From Kalaharituber pfeilii (lineage: Eukaryota; Ascomycota; Pezizomycetes; Pezizales; Pezizaceae), in NCBI GenBank assembly GCA_015179045.1, contig WHUZ01000025.1:124001-188000 (forward strand): a stretch of DNA of 64,000 nt. The letters run 5' to 3'. How positions within the stretch are numbered: the first letter of the stretch is position 1; every line of letters starts with the position of its first letter. This document shows positions 43,198-51,666 of this stretch, one piece after another. Under the pieces are notes generated by a model that did no database searches, had not been told where the DNA came from, and saw nothing but the letters and a program-made list of their open reading frames with translations. The translations under genes and the position numbers were made by a program.

Positions 43198-44172
43198 TGA
43201 CATTAGTGGTTGTCACTGAATAATTGAGAATGGTTACCAGAAGTTATCATGGAAAATACGCCAACCAAACTAGGCAGGAACCGTGGGGTACCCTGCGAAA
43301 TTTATTAGTAAGTAAAATGAATTACCACAACTAAATGCCCTACACATCACCGCAATATACGCGTATTGACTTTATATGCGACATGCCACTCTAAGTCAAA
43401 GAGCTGTAATACAGCAAGAGCTCAGAAGCAATGTAAAAGCTATCATGATGCTCATGGCTCTTAGTGAGCGGCACGAGCTAGCTCGAGCCTGGATTGATTA
43501 TATACATAATATTGACAAACTAAACTAAACTAAGCTAAATTTTCATCTTTCTCACTACTATCAGCTAAATTGTGCATTTCGAAGTTGTTGGTAGGTCAGA
43601 ATGAGCTCCAAGTCTCTAATTTTTACTATATTAGGTATTTACAGTTTATGAAACCTTGCACTGGCTAAGCATTTTAGCGAGCTGTCAAGAAAAACAGAAG
43701 CATGATCTTGGCTCGTTTGAGCTCGAGCTGGCTCGGCTCGTGCCGCTCACTAATGGCTCTTGATTCAGATGCAGACTCCAACTCAGATTTAGAAGAAATG
43801 GCCAAAGATACACTTCAATACAATGTTCCAGGGTGAATTGACATATAAAGAAGACATAAATATAAATAGGATAGGTGTGTGTTATTTGTGGTTGTAGATG
43901 CACGCTGAAGGTTGATGTGAATCGAGATGTGTATACGCGGATGCTGCATATGGTGCGAAATGTTGCAGCAAAGTAGGTTACTAACTGAGCTCTACTTACC
44001 AGAACAGCCATTTACCAGTCGATTTTGACTGGTAAAAGAACTTATGCCGGTAAGTTGCGCCACCATGCAATGGGCCAATGAACGAAGGGGCCAAGGCACT
44101 AAAAACGCCTCAGTCAAGTATAGTAAAGTATAGTAAAGTGTGGTAACCATTCTCAATTATTCAGTGACAACC
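43198..44172. mobile_element. TIR element carrying a nested MITE
   Basis: Inverted ends GTGGTTGTCACTGAATAATT and TGAGAATGGTTACCA on the left, mirrored at about 44137-44172, with TA at both outer edges. A hAT-type MITE (43462-43752) is inserted inside. No transposase ORF. Confidence 0.65.
43462..43752. mobile_element. hAT-type MITE, copy 2 (291 bp)
   Basis: Same TIRs as copy 1 (TAGTGAGCGGCACGAG) with an exact 8-bp target duplication ATGGCTCT at 43454-43461 and 43753-43760. It is shorter than copy 1 by a segment next to the left TIR and one next to the right TIR; the centre is nearly identical. Confidence 0.9.
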
Positions 44173-44550
44173 GCTATTATCTTGTCTTCTGGGCATCTCA
44201 TTTCAGGACAGCCAGTTGCAGATCTGTCCGCAATACAGATCTGCACTTGTTTAAGTGACCTTTCGACCATCCATGGAGCTTCAGAGGGCGTTGCGTTGCA
44301 CCAGGAGTAGCTCTGGAAGAGTAAAAAGTGACTCCGTAAACTAACGTGTTGGACCCGTGTAGTTAGCGTGACAACACCTTTATATACCGCGAAACCGCCA
44401 TATCAATGAATACGACTATGCCAATACAGTCACTTCTTTTACTTCAACACCAATTGAAACATATGCTGAGACTACGCCAGGTAGTCATAGGAGCTCAGAT
44501 TGAACTTGCCGACGTTGAGCAAGGATGGAGGGGACAGTTACGGGAGGAAG
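44173..44550. other. No gene recognised
   Basis: Holds a short palindrome (CAGATCTG ... CAGATCTG, about 44218-44242) and a 60-codon ORF from 44406 that runs into a LINE. Not a convincing gene. Confidence 0.4.
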
Positions 44551-44563
44551 AAGAGCCTGATTT

Positions 44564-44770
44564 AGGCGGAGAATGGGGAGGAGTATGACGTTTTAGAGAA
44601 TTTCTTCGCTGGGGTCAAGTACTAGAAGGTAGGAGAGCGCGGGGTCAAGTTCTAGAAGCTAGGAGAGCGGGGGCGACGGCGAGTACGTAGAGAGTTCGTT
44701 TAGCCTGTCTCCGGGCTATGAGGGCTTGCCCAGGGACCCTGCCATGGCTTAGTGCTACAAGCGGGGTTAT

Positions 44771-44800
<30 letters not shown>
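44564..44800 (+). mobile_element. Family B LINE 3' fragment
   Basis: Target duplication AAGAGCCTGATTT at 44551-44563 and 44801-44813. Contains the ORF2 end (GGCGGAGAATGGGGAGGAGT = codons AENGEE), a tandemly repeated stop region (GTCAAGTACTAGAAGGTAGG then GTCAAGTTCTAGAAGCTAGG), the family B tail and poly(A). Confidence 0.9.
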
Positions 44801-44802
<2 letters not shown>

Positions 44803-44814
44803 GAGCCTGATTTG

Positions 44815-45660
44815 AATACTTCATCGGGCGACATCTAGTGAGCATTGGCGCAGGTTTCGGAAGTATATGCATAGGCCCTGTCAAAAATGACAGACCCCCC
44901 CGACTCCACCTTCCTGAGAATAATCATTCGCAATCAAAAGAGCACGTCTTTAGCTATCTTCAGGTGCCTTTAGCGTCCAATTAAGAGTTATAGGTGATAG
45001 TAAAAATTGTCTCTAGATTTCTATAAGTTGTAATTTCATGTTCTTGGCACAACTGAGGGTTCTGCGCGCTCAAGAGTAAAGTGCGTTACTTCAGATCTAG
45101 TCTGCTTGCACGTTATTCTCAACTGCCAAGATCGAATTTTGAGGCGGAGTCTCAAAACAAAGGCTATTCTTCATAAGTATCTCCCCAGAAATGCAGCTTA
45201 CAAGAAATTATGGTTCAGCGCATCTTTTCGCGCATCTACATTGTACAGTGAAGTCCCGTTACAACCATACCTTCCAATAGAGGGGTATTATATATGCTTA
45301 TATCGAATATATGCCTACTTTATATTGAGAAACATTGTAAAATAAATACGGAGGTAGCTCCAGAAACATGGAAGAAGCTCGTTAGTGGCTACAGGAGATT
45401 AATATAATCGGAAAGGTGCAGGGACTTAATAGATCGGTAAGACGCGCGATACGGGGAATAGAGAAGCCCAACGCGGGGCGGATAAGGTAATATGTAGATA
45501 AATCTATTGAAGGTCTGGAGGTGGTGCCACAGGTGGGGCTGAACAGGAATGTTTCTTATCGATAAACAACCAAAATAGGAATAGACTAAGTCTCGTTATG
45601 ATACCATGGCTGACCATGACTAAGCACACATGAATAAGCACACACAAATGTGCATGTGAG
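44815..45660. other. No gene recognised
   Basis: Short ORFs only. ACAAAGGCTATTCTTCATAA at 45159 is loosely like the inner TIR of the 28.7-kb element, not enough to call a copy. Confidence 0.35.
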
Positions 45661-45674
45661 ACCGGAGACTGTCA

Positions 45675-45735
45675 TTTTTTTTTTTTTTTTTTTCCCTTGA
45701 ATTCGTCACATGCAGGGTTCCAACCCATAGCAAGG
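45675..45735 (-). mobile_element. LINE-type tail, variant hairpin
   Basis: Minus strand: GCTATGGGTTGGAACCCTGC then ATGTGACGAATTCAAGGG and poly(A). The hairpin GGGTT-GG-AACCC replaces the one at 47.2 kb (AGGCT-GGT-AGCCT) at the same position in an otherwise similar tail. No target duplication found. Confidence 0.5.
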
Positions 45736-45744
45736 ACGCTTATA

Positions 45745-45808
45745 CTCGCTAGTTCGGAAAGTATTGGAACGCAAATAATGTTATTTGCGTCTTTCCGAAC
45801 TAGTGAGT
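45745..45808. repeat. Long near-perfect hairpin
   Basis: ACTCGCTAGTTCGGAAAG pairs with CTTTCCGAACTAGTGAGT, and inside it ACGCAAATAA pairs with TTATTTGCGT across a TG loop, with one 7-base bulge (TATTGGA). It sits at the junction between the LINE-type tail and the inverted repeat copy that follows. Confidence 0.85.
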
Positions 45809-46060
45809 ATATACTGTAAGTACTTACACATGCTGTGGTGACGGCAAGCTTGGCATGGATAGCACGTGCAGATAAGGGCAGCACGTGAGCCGATATCATA
45901 TATATAGGCTTTCTGTACTGTAGCACATACAATCAACAACCTTCTCTTCTCTTCTTTTCGCAACTGCGCACTCACACTCGCATTTGGTCGTACCGCCAGT
46001 TCTCACCGCTCTGGACCATCGAAAGGCAGTAGTGGCTGCTATTTGTCTATCTTACGATGC
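45800..46060 (-). repeat. Inverted third copy of the Hsp70 3' flank repeat
   Basis: Reverse complement of sequences at 17930-18040 joined to 19047-19200, and at 61830-62043: shared AGAAGAGAAGAGAAGGTTGT, TGTATGTGCTACAGT, GGACCAGAGCGGTGAGAACT, CCACTACTGCCTTTCGATGG. Like the right duplication copy it lacks the LINE found at 18042-19043. Confidence 0.8.
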
Positions 46061-46544
46061 TTATACCAGACATTACTCCAACGGGAGTTTACCGTACTAC
46101 TAAAACATACTACTGCCCTTCATTGTAAGGTATAAGCACCATTACAGGCTGACACAAGATCATTCTCAATACCGATACTCTAGGAATTGAGATTATAATG
46201 GGGGATCTTCAAGGCCAAAGGGAGGCAGGCACTCTATTCGCCCAAGTTTGTGATATGAAAATGCCACTCTTCCTCATTGTTACTCTCATCAGGGTCTGAG
46301 TTCAAAGTACTCCCTCATAAAGCATAGCTACTGCTGAGTTTACCCGGACTGAGTCCCTTACAGACAATGGTATCATTTAACGTCGTACTCTCTTACGACC
46401 CAATTTCTATCGTATTACCATGCAGTAAATTCTTTCAATTCAAGTCCACTTACTACTTACACAAGCTGATGTGGGAATATTCAGCTTTTGAAGTTTGTCA
46501 CGGAATTACAGTACCATTAGATAAAACTACAAGTCCTTGAGAAT
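46061..46544. other. No gene recognised
   Basis: AT-rich unique sequence; nothing recognised. Confidence 0.4.
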
Positions 46545-46586
46545 TTAGGGCGGTATGCGAGTAATGATATAAAAAAAAAAAAAAAT
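46545..46586 (+). mobile_element. Minimal family A tail fragment
   Basis: Only AGGGCGGTATGCGAGTAATG, ATAT and poly(A) remain: the 3' half of the family A hairpin. A target duplication was not identified. Confidence 0.6.
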
Positions 46587-47212
46587 TATGCGAAAATAGA
46601 TGTACTAGAATTAAATTTAAATCAGTCTTCCTGTGACGTGAATACACAATTCAACTGTACTGCCGTACAGTACTATGTCCAAGGAACGCGAATAACAATA
46701 TAAGTATCCAAAGGAGCATTGGAATAATGGCATCCTGATGCGTTTAACGTTTAAGGACTTACGTGTGCCGCTCGAGCAACAGGACCCAGAAATACGAGCA
46801 TGTTACCTCATCTTTATGATGCTATAAGTTTACGTATCCCAAGGAACCGAGTTTTTATGCTTCAAAAGCACATCTTTTATCTGCAGCAAAATATATGAAC
46901 ATTAGGCCGACACTTAGCTAACGTGAATGTACTTGATATAACGATACGGATTCAAAGATAATATATATTCTTGACGAGTGGAACTTGTGGACCTGGTGTC
47001 GTAGCCAAAAACGGCACAATGTAACATCGTAATAAGCAAAACACAAAAAAAACGAAGCAACAAGTTTTAAGGAGTGATCTCGTGCCCGGTTCCAAGCGCT
47101 CACACTGCGGTTTTCCTCCTCCAGCGTTTCCTTATCCTGTAGCAAAAAGGTAAAAACTGTGCTTGATAAATCGACTGAACAAAAAGCTAACTGTTTTTGT
47201 TTGTTTCTTTTT
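46587..47212. other. No gene recognised
   Basis: Includes a 75-codon minus-strand ORF (46918-47145) without recognisable features. Nothing supported. Confidence 0.4.
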
Positions 47213-47276
47213 ATGTATACTTTTTGTTGCGTAATCCCACATGCAGGCTACCAGCCTATGGCAGGGGCAAAAGGAA
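47213..47276 (-). mobile_element. Family B-related short retroposon, diverged
   Basis: Minus strand: GCCCCTGCCATAGGCTGGTA, GCCTGCATGTGGGATTACGC, then an A-rich end. It begins at nearly the same 5' base as the ultra-short units at 7.3, 21.3 and 33.9 kb and keeps their order of blocks, but the middle is a hairpin (AGGCT-GGT-AGCCT). Possibly an older relative. Target duplication not clear. Confidence 0.5.
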
Positions 47277-47368
47277 GTGTTCCTCGGCCTGACATGCATC
47301 CCCAATGAATTCTAGCCTCGTCACCAATGAATTCAGGGCATCAAGCTTATGAACGTTATTTATCACCA

Positions 47369-47734
47369 CTACCACACGATAAGAACGTCCTCTGGCCGCT
47401 GAGGGCGCTTATAACCACCCCTCTCGTCCATGCTTCTCATCTGCTGAATCTCCGCCCTCAAGCAGGTCCAACAGAAGCCCTCTGGCAACTTCTCAGGCAA
47501 CACCACGCAAGACTTTGCCTTCTCAACCGCGGTCGCCACCAGCGCAAGTCTTGCCATGCTACTTCCAGCAGTGCGCGCCACAAGCACGACACCTTCCTCA
47601 GGCTTATCCACAATCTTTTCCCAGGAAAATGCTTCCTGAATCGGCCACAGGTCACACTCCACCAGGCATTGCTTGTGTGCTCCGGAAGCTGTCGGACCCG
47701 TAGTCAGGAACACAGGCGGTGTGGTGGTAACCAC
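47369..47734 (-). CDS. Hypothetical ORF fragment, 121 codons
   Basis: GC-rich open frame from 47734 (VTTTPPVFLTTGPTASGAHK ... ECDLWPIQEAFSWEKIVDKP ... stop 47369). It begins directly at the poly(A) of the LINE at 47.7 kb, so its true 5' part was probably separated by that insertion. Base composition differs from the AT-rich flanks, which argues that it is or was coding. No family recognised. Confidence 0.35.
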   Translation of the reverse strand: MVTTTPPVFLTTGPTASGAHKQCLVECDLWPIQEAFSWEKIVDKPEEGVVLVARTAGSSMARLALVATAVEKAKSCVVLPEKLPEGFCWTCLRAEIQQMRSMDERGGYKRPQRPEDVLIVW

Positions 47735-47739
47735 GGTAC

Positions 47740-48600
47740 CGATTTTTTTTTTTTTTTTTATATCAATACTCGCATACCGCCCTAAGGGCTACGGCGAGGG
47801 TTTTATTATAACAGAAATAAAAATTAAGTCAACATCTAGTTACATGTAGTGCCCGCGAAACTCCTTCATGATGCGGGTGGCATGCCCGGTATGTCCTACT
47901 TCCGTCCCCTCTCCGATTCATACCGGTCCGACCTTAACCAACGTCCCCCGAGCCTCACCCTCCCAACCTCGGTCTCCTTCTCCAAGTAAACTACCGCCGA
48001 GCTGGTTTTCTTTCCTTCCTCAACCAGCGTGGTCTTCTTCCTCAACCAGCGAATTCCGGTGATCTTTCCCAATTCCTTATTCGCTGCCTCCAACCATTGT
48101 CTGACCTTCCCTAGGTCCTTCCGTAGGGCGATCCCGTGTACTACGACGCCTGTTTTAAGTTTGGTGGTGGCATCGGGGTTGGTTGGTGGGGAGGTGGAGG
48201 TGCTTTTGGGGCGGGGAGAGGGGCCTTTGCGTGATGTGGCTGCCAAGTGGTGCTGGAAGGCTTCGTCTTGACTCGGCAGCTTTCCTTTGCCCTTCCTGGC
48301 GGCGGGGGGAGGTGGGGTCGCGCTCGGAGGCTCCTCTGCGCGCGGTGGTGCTCCCGTGGCTGTGGGGTCGACCGAGGAGGACAACATGATCTTTCTGGCC
48401 TCCTCATCGCTGAGTTGGCGCTTAATCTCATATGGTTGGTTGGGAGCTGGGGTTTTTCCCTTCCTCTTCTTCGTTCGAGTAGGGGTGGTGTTGCCGACCG
48501 TGCGTGGCGTCGGTGGCGGTGGTGGAGGTGGTGGCGCCGGCGGTGATGGTGGTGGTGGGGCCGATGGAAAGAATAAGGCCATACGCGGGCCGGAGCGGTA
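47740..48600 (-). mobile_element. ORF1-only LINE copy
   Basis: Minus strand: ORF1 from the Pro-rich linker (TKKRKGKTPAPNQPYEIKRQ, as in the 2.4-kb copy) through VVHGIALRKDLGKVRQWLEA to ESERGRK with the stop at 47896, then ~100 nt of 3' UTR, the family A tail and poly(A) at 47741-47758. The N-terminal ~100 residues are missing, so it is 5'-truncated (boundary about 48560-48600). The open frame starts only with a non-ATG codon. No ORF2 between ORF1 and the tail. Confidence 0.8.
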
Positions 48601-49212
48601 CTCAGAAGTAGGGCCACATGATGACACATGGGAAGAAAATTATGATTAAGAAGCGAGATATGTATGTATAGGCTCAGTTGGAAGGCGAAGGTGGTCTATA
48701 AATTGTATGTAGATAGGACTGTGGAAGCAGGAAAGCAGGCAGCAACATACACGGAGACATACACGGAGATATACAGACATGGACAGATATGGACACGAAC
48801 AGACAAGACAATTGAAGACCCTTTCCTTAGCATTTGATTATTGAGGCCGCCTGTGAGGCTTCATTCCACCAGCTCTAGACACCGGTACCCGTGCGAAACA
48901 GTGGATGCTGTTGAGCCGTCATCACAGCGGTTTCCCCTTCCAATGGACGTTTTTGGACATTGCGCCAAAGAGATTCACATTCATAATCCAGTTCCCCATA
49001 TCATGCACCGCAACCGCTGTCTCAAGGCGGTAAACTTGAGGCTTCAGACTGATACCGCCTGAAGCCCCAGATGGAAACAGGCGCCGCAACAGGGGTTCAG
49101 GTTGGGGGACACGCTCACGGCCCACGAGATCCAGCGTCGTAGTGGTAGAAACGAATCTTTCTGAGCGTATTGTGTGCAATTCGGAAGCCCTCTCGCCTTC
49201 ATCCGTGCTCTC
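48601..49212. other. No gene recognised
   Basis: Contains an imperfect simple repeat (ACATACACGGAGATATACAG type, about 48745-48805). A minus-strand frame with ERFVSTTTTLDLVGRERVPQ (about 49150) could be a 3' exon of the 49.2-50.9-kb gene but no splice model was forced. Confidence 0.35.
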
Positions 49213-50880
49213 CTAGATGTCTCGCATTTTAGCTTTCCTGCGTGAAACAAGGAGTGTGAAACCTGTCTTTCCAATGTTTCCGGGAATATACTCTATATAA
49301 GTGGCGTCATCAACTTCAGTAGGGTCCTTTAGGACCTGCCCAGCGACAAACATAGCGTGGTCGCATGAGATTGTAAAGACATTGATGAGATTCATTGGCT
49401 TCTCCTCAATAACACCGGCGGACTCCATTTGCAAAATGCAGGACATTGCAGCCGCTACGGAGAGTTCGGTGGTTACGGTAGAAAAATCTTGCTCACCCAT
49501 ATAGAATGCCCAATCTGATAGGCTGGTCTTCGTAACATTCAAGGGAATTGTGACATCGGGGAAACGCCGACGATAAAGTTCAGAAGCCGTACCGAGGGCG
49601 CGTAATGCTTTTGCCCACCGATGACTCGTTGCAAAATAAGGCCCAATGTACTTTTCCAAAGCATTGCGATTGACAGACATTGAATAAGCATTTACCAACG
49701 ACGGCAACCTCAGGAGTTCCTGCAGAAAGCGCACGCCAATTCTTTTGAAAGGGCTTTCGTTTGCTTTTCTTCGTTGCTTGAGCTTCTCAAACTTCTCTAC
49801 AGTGCAGTAAACCGCCAGCGAATCCAAATTACCCATGAGGAACACAAATTCCTTGAAATCTTCCAGCGGAGGGCTCCATAGGAATCTAGAATTGTCCAAG
49901 AAGCAAAGCCGATTCTTACCCGGGGTTTCCCACTTGATCGGAGCATCGCAAGTGCCATTCCCCATAATTTCAAATTCATCCTGGCAGACGTTAAATGGAG
50001 ATGTCTCAGCCGCTTTAGAAGCATATATAATCTCCAAAAGAAGCGTATTTAAGTGATCAGAAGAGCTGTTCGGCTTAGAATGCAAAATGCTAACTTGATT
50101 CCGCCGCTCCATCGTTCTTTGCAAAAACGCCTTTGCAAAGAATACAAACGGACGGAAGTTCAACTCACGCTGGGGTTTACGTGAAGGGACACAGGGCGCA
50201 GGGTCAGAATCTGAGGCAGGGCGATGCCGAATGACCACAAAATCCGTTGAATCCGAGGAGATGCCATAATGCTCCAAGATATTTCTTGAGAGCCTTATTA
50301 TATCATCCTGACTATACACGAGTGGTAGCAGAAGTTGAGGGTTGTCAAGCTTGAACATTGGTGGCAGTTTCTCAATGGTTTGTTCCCCAACCAAAGATAG
50401 CCATTTACGGCAATGTTGACGTCCATAAGCTATAAGTCTTTTGGAAATTGCATGCTTTTCTTCAGCCTTGGAAAGATAATCTCTAGCACCATAAATCAAT
50501 CCTTGTAATGTTCGAAGAATATGGTTGGAACTCTGTACAGATGGAGGAGAAGCATGCTCCGAGTCATCAGACAGGACTTTTTTTGCGAACCCGTTTCCCT
50601 TCGCACTTTCTGTACGATTTCCGGAGAAATGGAAAAATTCCCACAGAGAGATGACAAGCTTTGAAAAGTCCTCAGCAGAGATTGTGTTTCCCCAGTGGCC
50701 AAGAAGAGCACCGATCGCCACCTGCTGCAATTGCTGAAAGTTAACACGCGTGGAGTCTGGTATTGTCGAACGCCGAATACGAGTAGGCTCTCCTGTGTCA
50801 GTTAGGCATGTGAGAACCATAGACCAGTATATACCATGTGCTTCCTCAATCTTGCTGTTACTAGCACTTTCACCTATCAT
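49213..50880 (-). CDS. Hypothetical protein, 555-aa uninterrupted ORF
   Basis: Single open frame from ATG 50880 (MIGESASNSKIEEAHGIYWS) to the stop at 49213. Codon-like composition and length make it a real gene or gene part. Visible features: RIRRSTIPDSTRVNFQQLQQ near residue 35, a long region without low complexity, and a C-terminus ending LLVSRRKAKMRDI. I recognise no domain, signal peptide or membrane segment. LINE sequence abuts the 5' end within about ten bases of the ATG. The promoter and possibly an upstream exon have therefore been replaced, and the start may be fortuitous. Function unknown. Confidence 0.6.
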   Translation of the reverse strand: MIGESASNSKIEEAHGIYWSMVLTCLTDTGEPTRIRRSTIPDSTRVNFQQLQQVAIGALLGHWGNTISAEDFSKLVISLWEFFHFSGNRTESAKGNGFAKKVLSDDSEHASPPSVQSSNHILRTLQGLIYGARDYLSKAEEKHAISKRLIAYGRQHCRKWLSLVGEQTIEKLPPMFKLDNPQLLLPLVYSQDDIIRLSRNILEHYGISSDSTDFVVIRHRPASDSDPAPCVPSRKPQRELNFRPFVFFAKAFLQRTMERRNQVSILHSKPNSSSDHLNTLLLEIIYASKAAETSPFNVCQDEFEIMGNGTCDAPIKWETPGKNRLCFLDNSRFLWSPPLEDFKEFVFLMGNLDSLAVYCTVEKFEKLKQRRKANESPFKRIGVRFLQELLRLPSLVNAYSMSVNRNALEKYIGPYFATSHRWAKALRALGTASELYRRRFPDVTIPLNVTKTSLSDWAFYMGEQDFSTVTTELSVAAAMSCILQMESAGVIEEKPMNLINVFTISCDHAMFVAGQVLKDPTEVDDATYIEYIPGNIGKTGFTLLVSRRKAKMRDI

Positions 50881-51300
50881 GATGGGCTTCTACCCTCTCA
50901 ACTTCTCCCTCGACAAACGCCTCCACCGACTCCAGGTTCGCTAACCCTTCTACTACGTCTCTCCTTGTCCCCCATGGGGCTCCGGTGATTTCTCTCGCCA
51001 CCGAATATTGCCACTTCTCCAGCTGCCTCATCTTCTTCTCCTTCGGGGCACCCTGCGCGTATCCTGCCCACGCCCAACTCCTCCACGTCGCTATGTTTCT
51101 TGCGATGCTGGTGTACAACTGTCGCCTCTTAGCTGGCGGTATTTTACCCAGCTGGGACGCCACCCTCCATGCTGCCTTCCCCAATTGTAGCCTCCTCTCG
51201 AAGTGTTCGTCGAATTTCATTTTCCAGTCCACGTGTAGTCCCACCAGCCTGTAGCTCTTCCCTTTCGTGCCTATCAGTAGTGTCTCTGACTTCTGTGGAC
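50881..51300 (-). mobile_element. Internal LINE ORF2 fragment (family B-like)
   Basis: Open frame on the minus strand with SETLLIGTKGKSYRLVGLHV, DEHFERRLQLGKAAWRVASQ, RQLYTSIARNIATWRSWAWA, WQYSVAREITGAPWGTRRDV. This is the segment between RT and RNase H in Tad-type ORF2. It has neither 5' nor 3' element ends and joins the 555-aa gene on one side and the duplicated family A fragment on the other. Such a tail-less piece suggests a recombination breakpoint, here the left edge of the segmental duplication. Confidence 0.65.
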
Positions 51301-51301
51301 T

Positions 51302-51666
51302 AGTGCGGGAGCTGGTGAGGGCTAGCCTGGTGGGAGACAAAGGACTGCGGGCCTGGGGCCACAAGATAGGCAAGGCGGGCGGGCCAGAGTGTAGATGGTG
51401 CGGAGAAGAGGAGGAACGGCGTCACACATATGGGAAAGGTGTAGGGTGTGGAGGAGATGGCCGGGAGGATTCAGACAATATGATACACAGGCCACCGGAA
51501 ACACGGGAAGGGGAAGGGGATCCTTTGGTGGAACTCATGGGGTGGGTAGAACGTTAAAGTTTAGTTTTGGCTTTGCTCACAGTACTTTATTTTTATACGT
51601 TGTTAATTTTTCCTATCTCCTTTGTATGCAATCTCGCTATAGCCCACAGGGCGGCATGCGAGTGAT
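51302..51666 (+). mobile_element. Family A LINE, ORF2 C-terminal remnant (right copy)
   Basis: Same insertion as 9247-9642, with KGLRAWGHKIGKAGGPECRW, CGEEEE and the tail GCTATAGCCCACAGGGCGGC. It lacks the ~19-bp segment GCGGCCCGCCCGCCACTGA present in the left copy. Confidence 0.75.
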
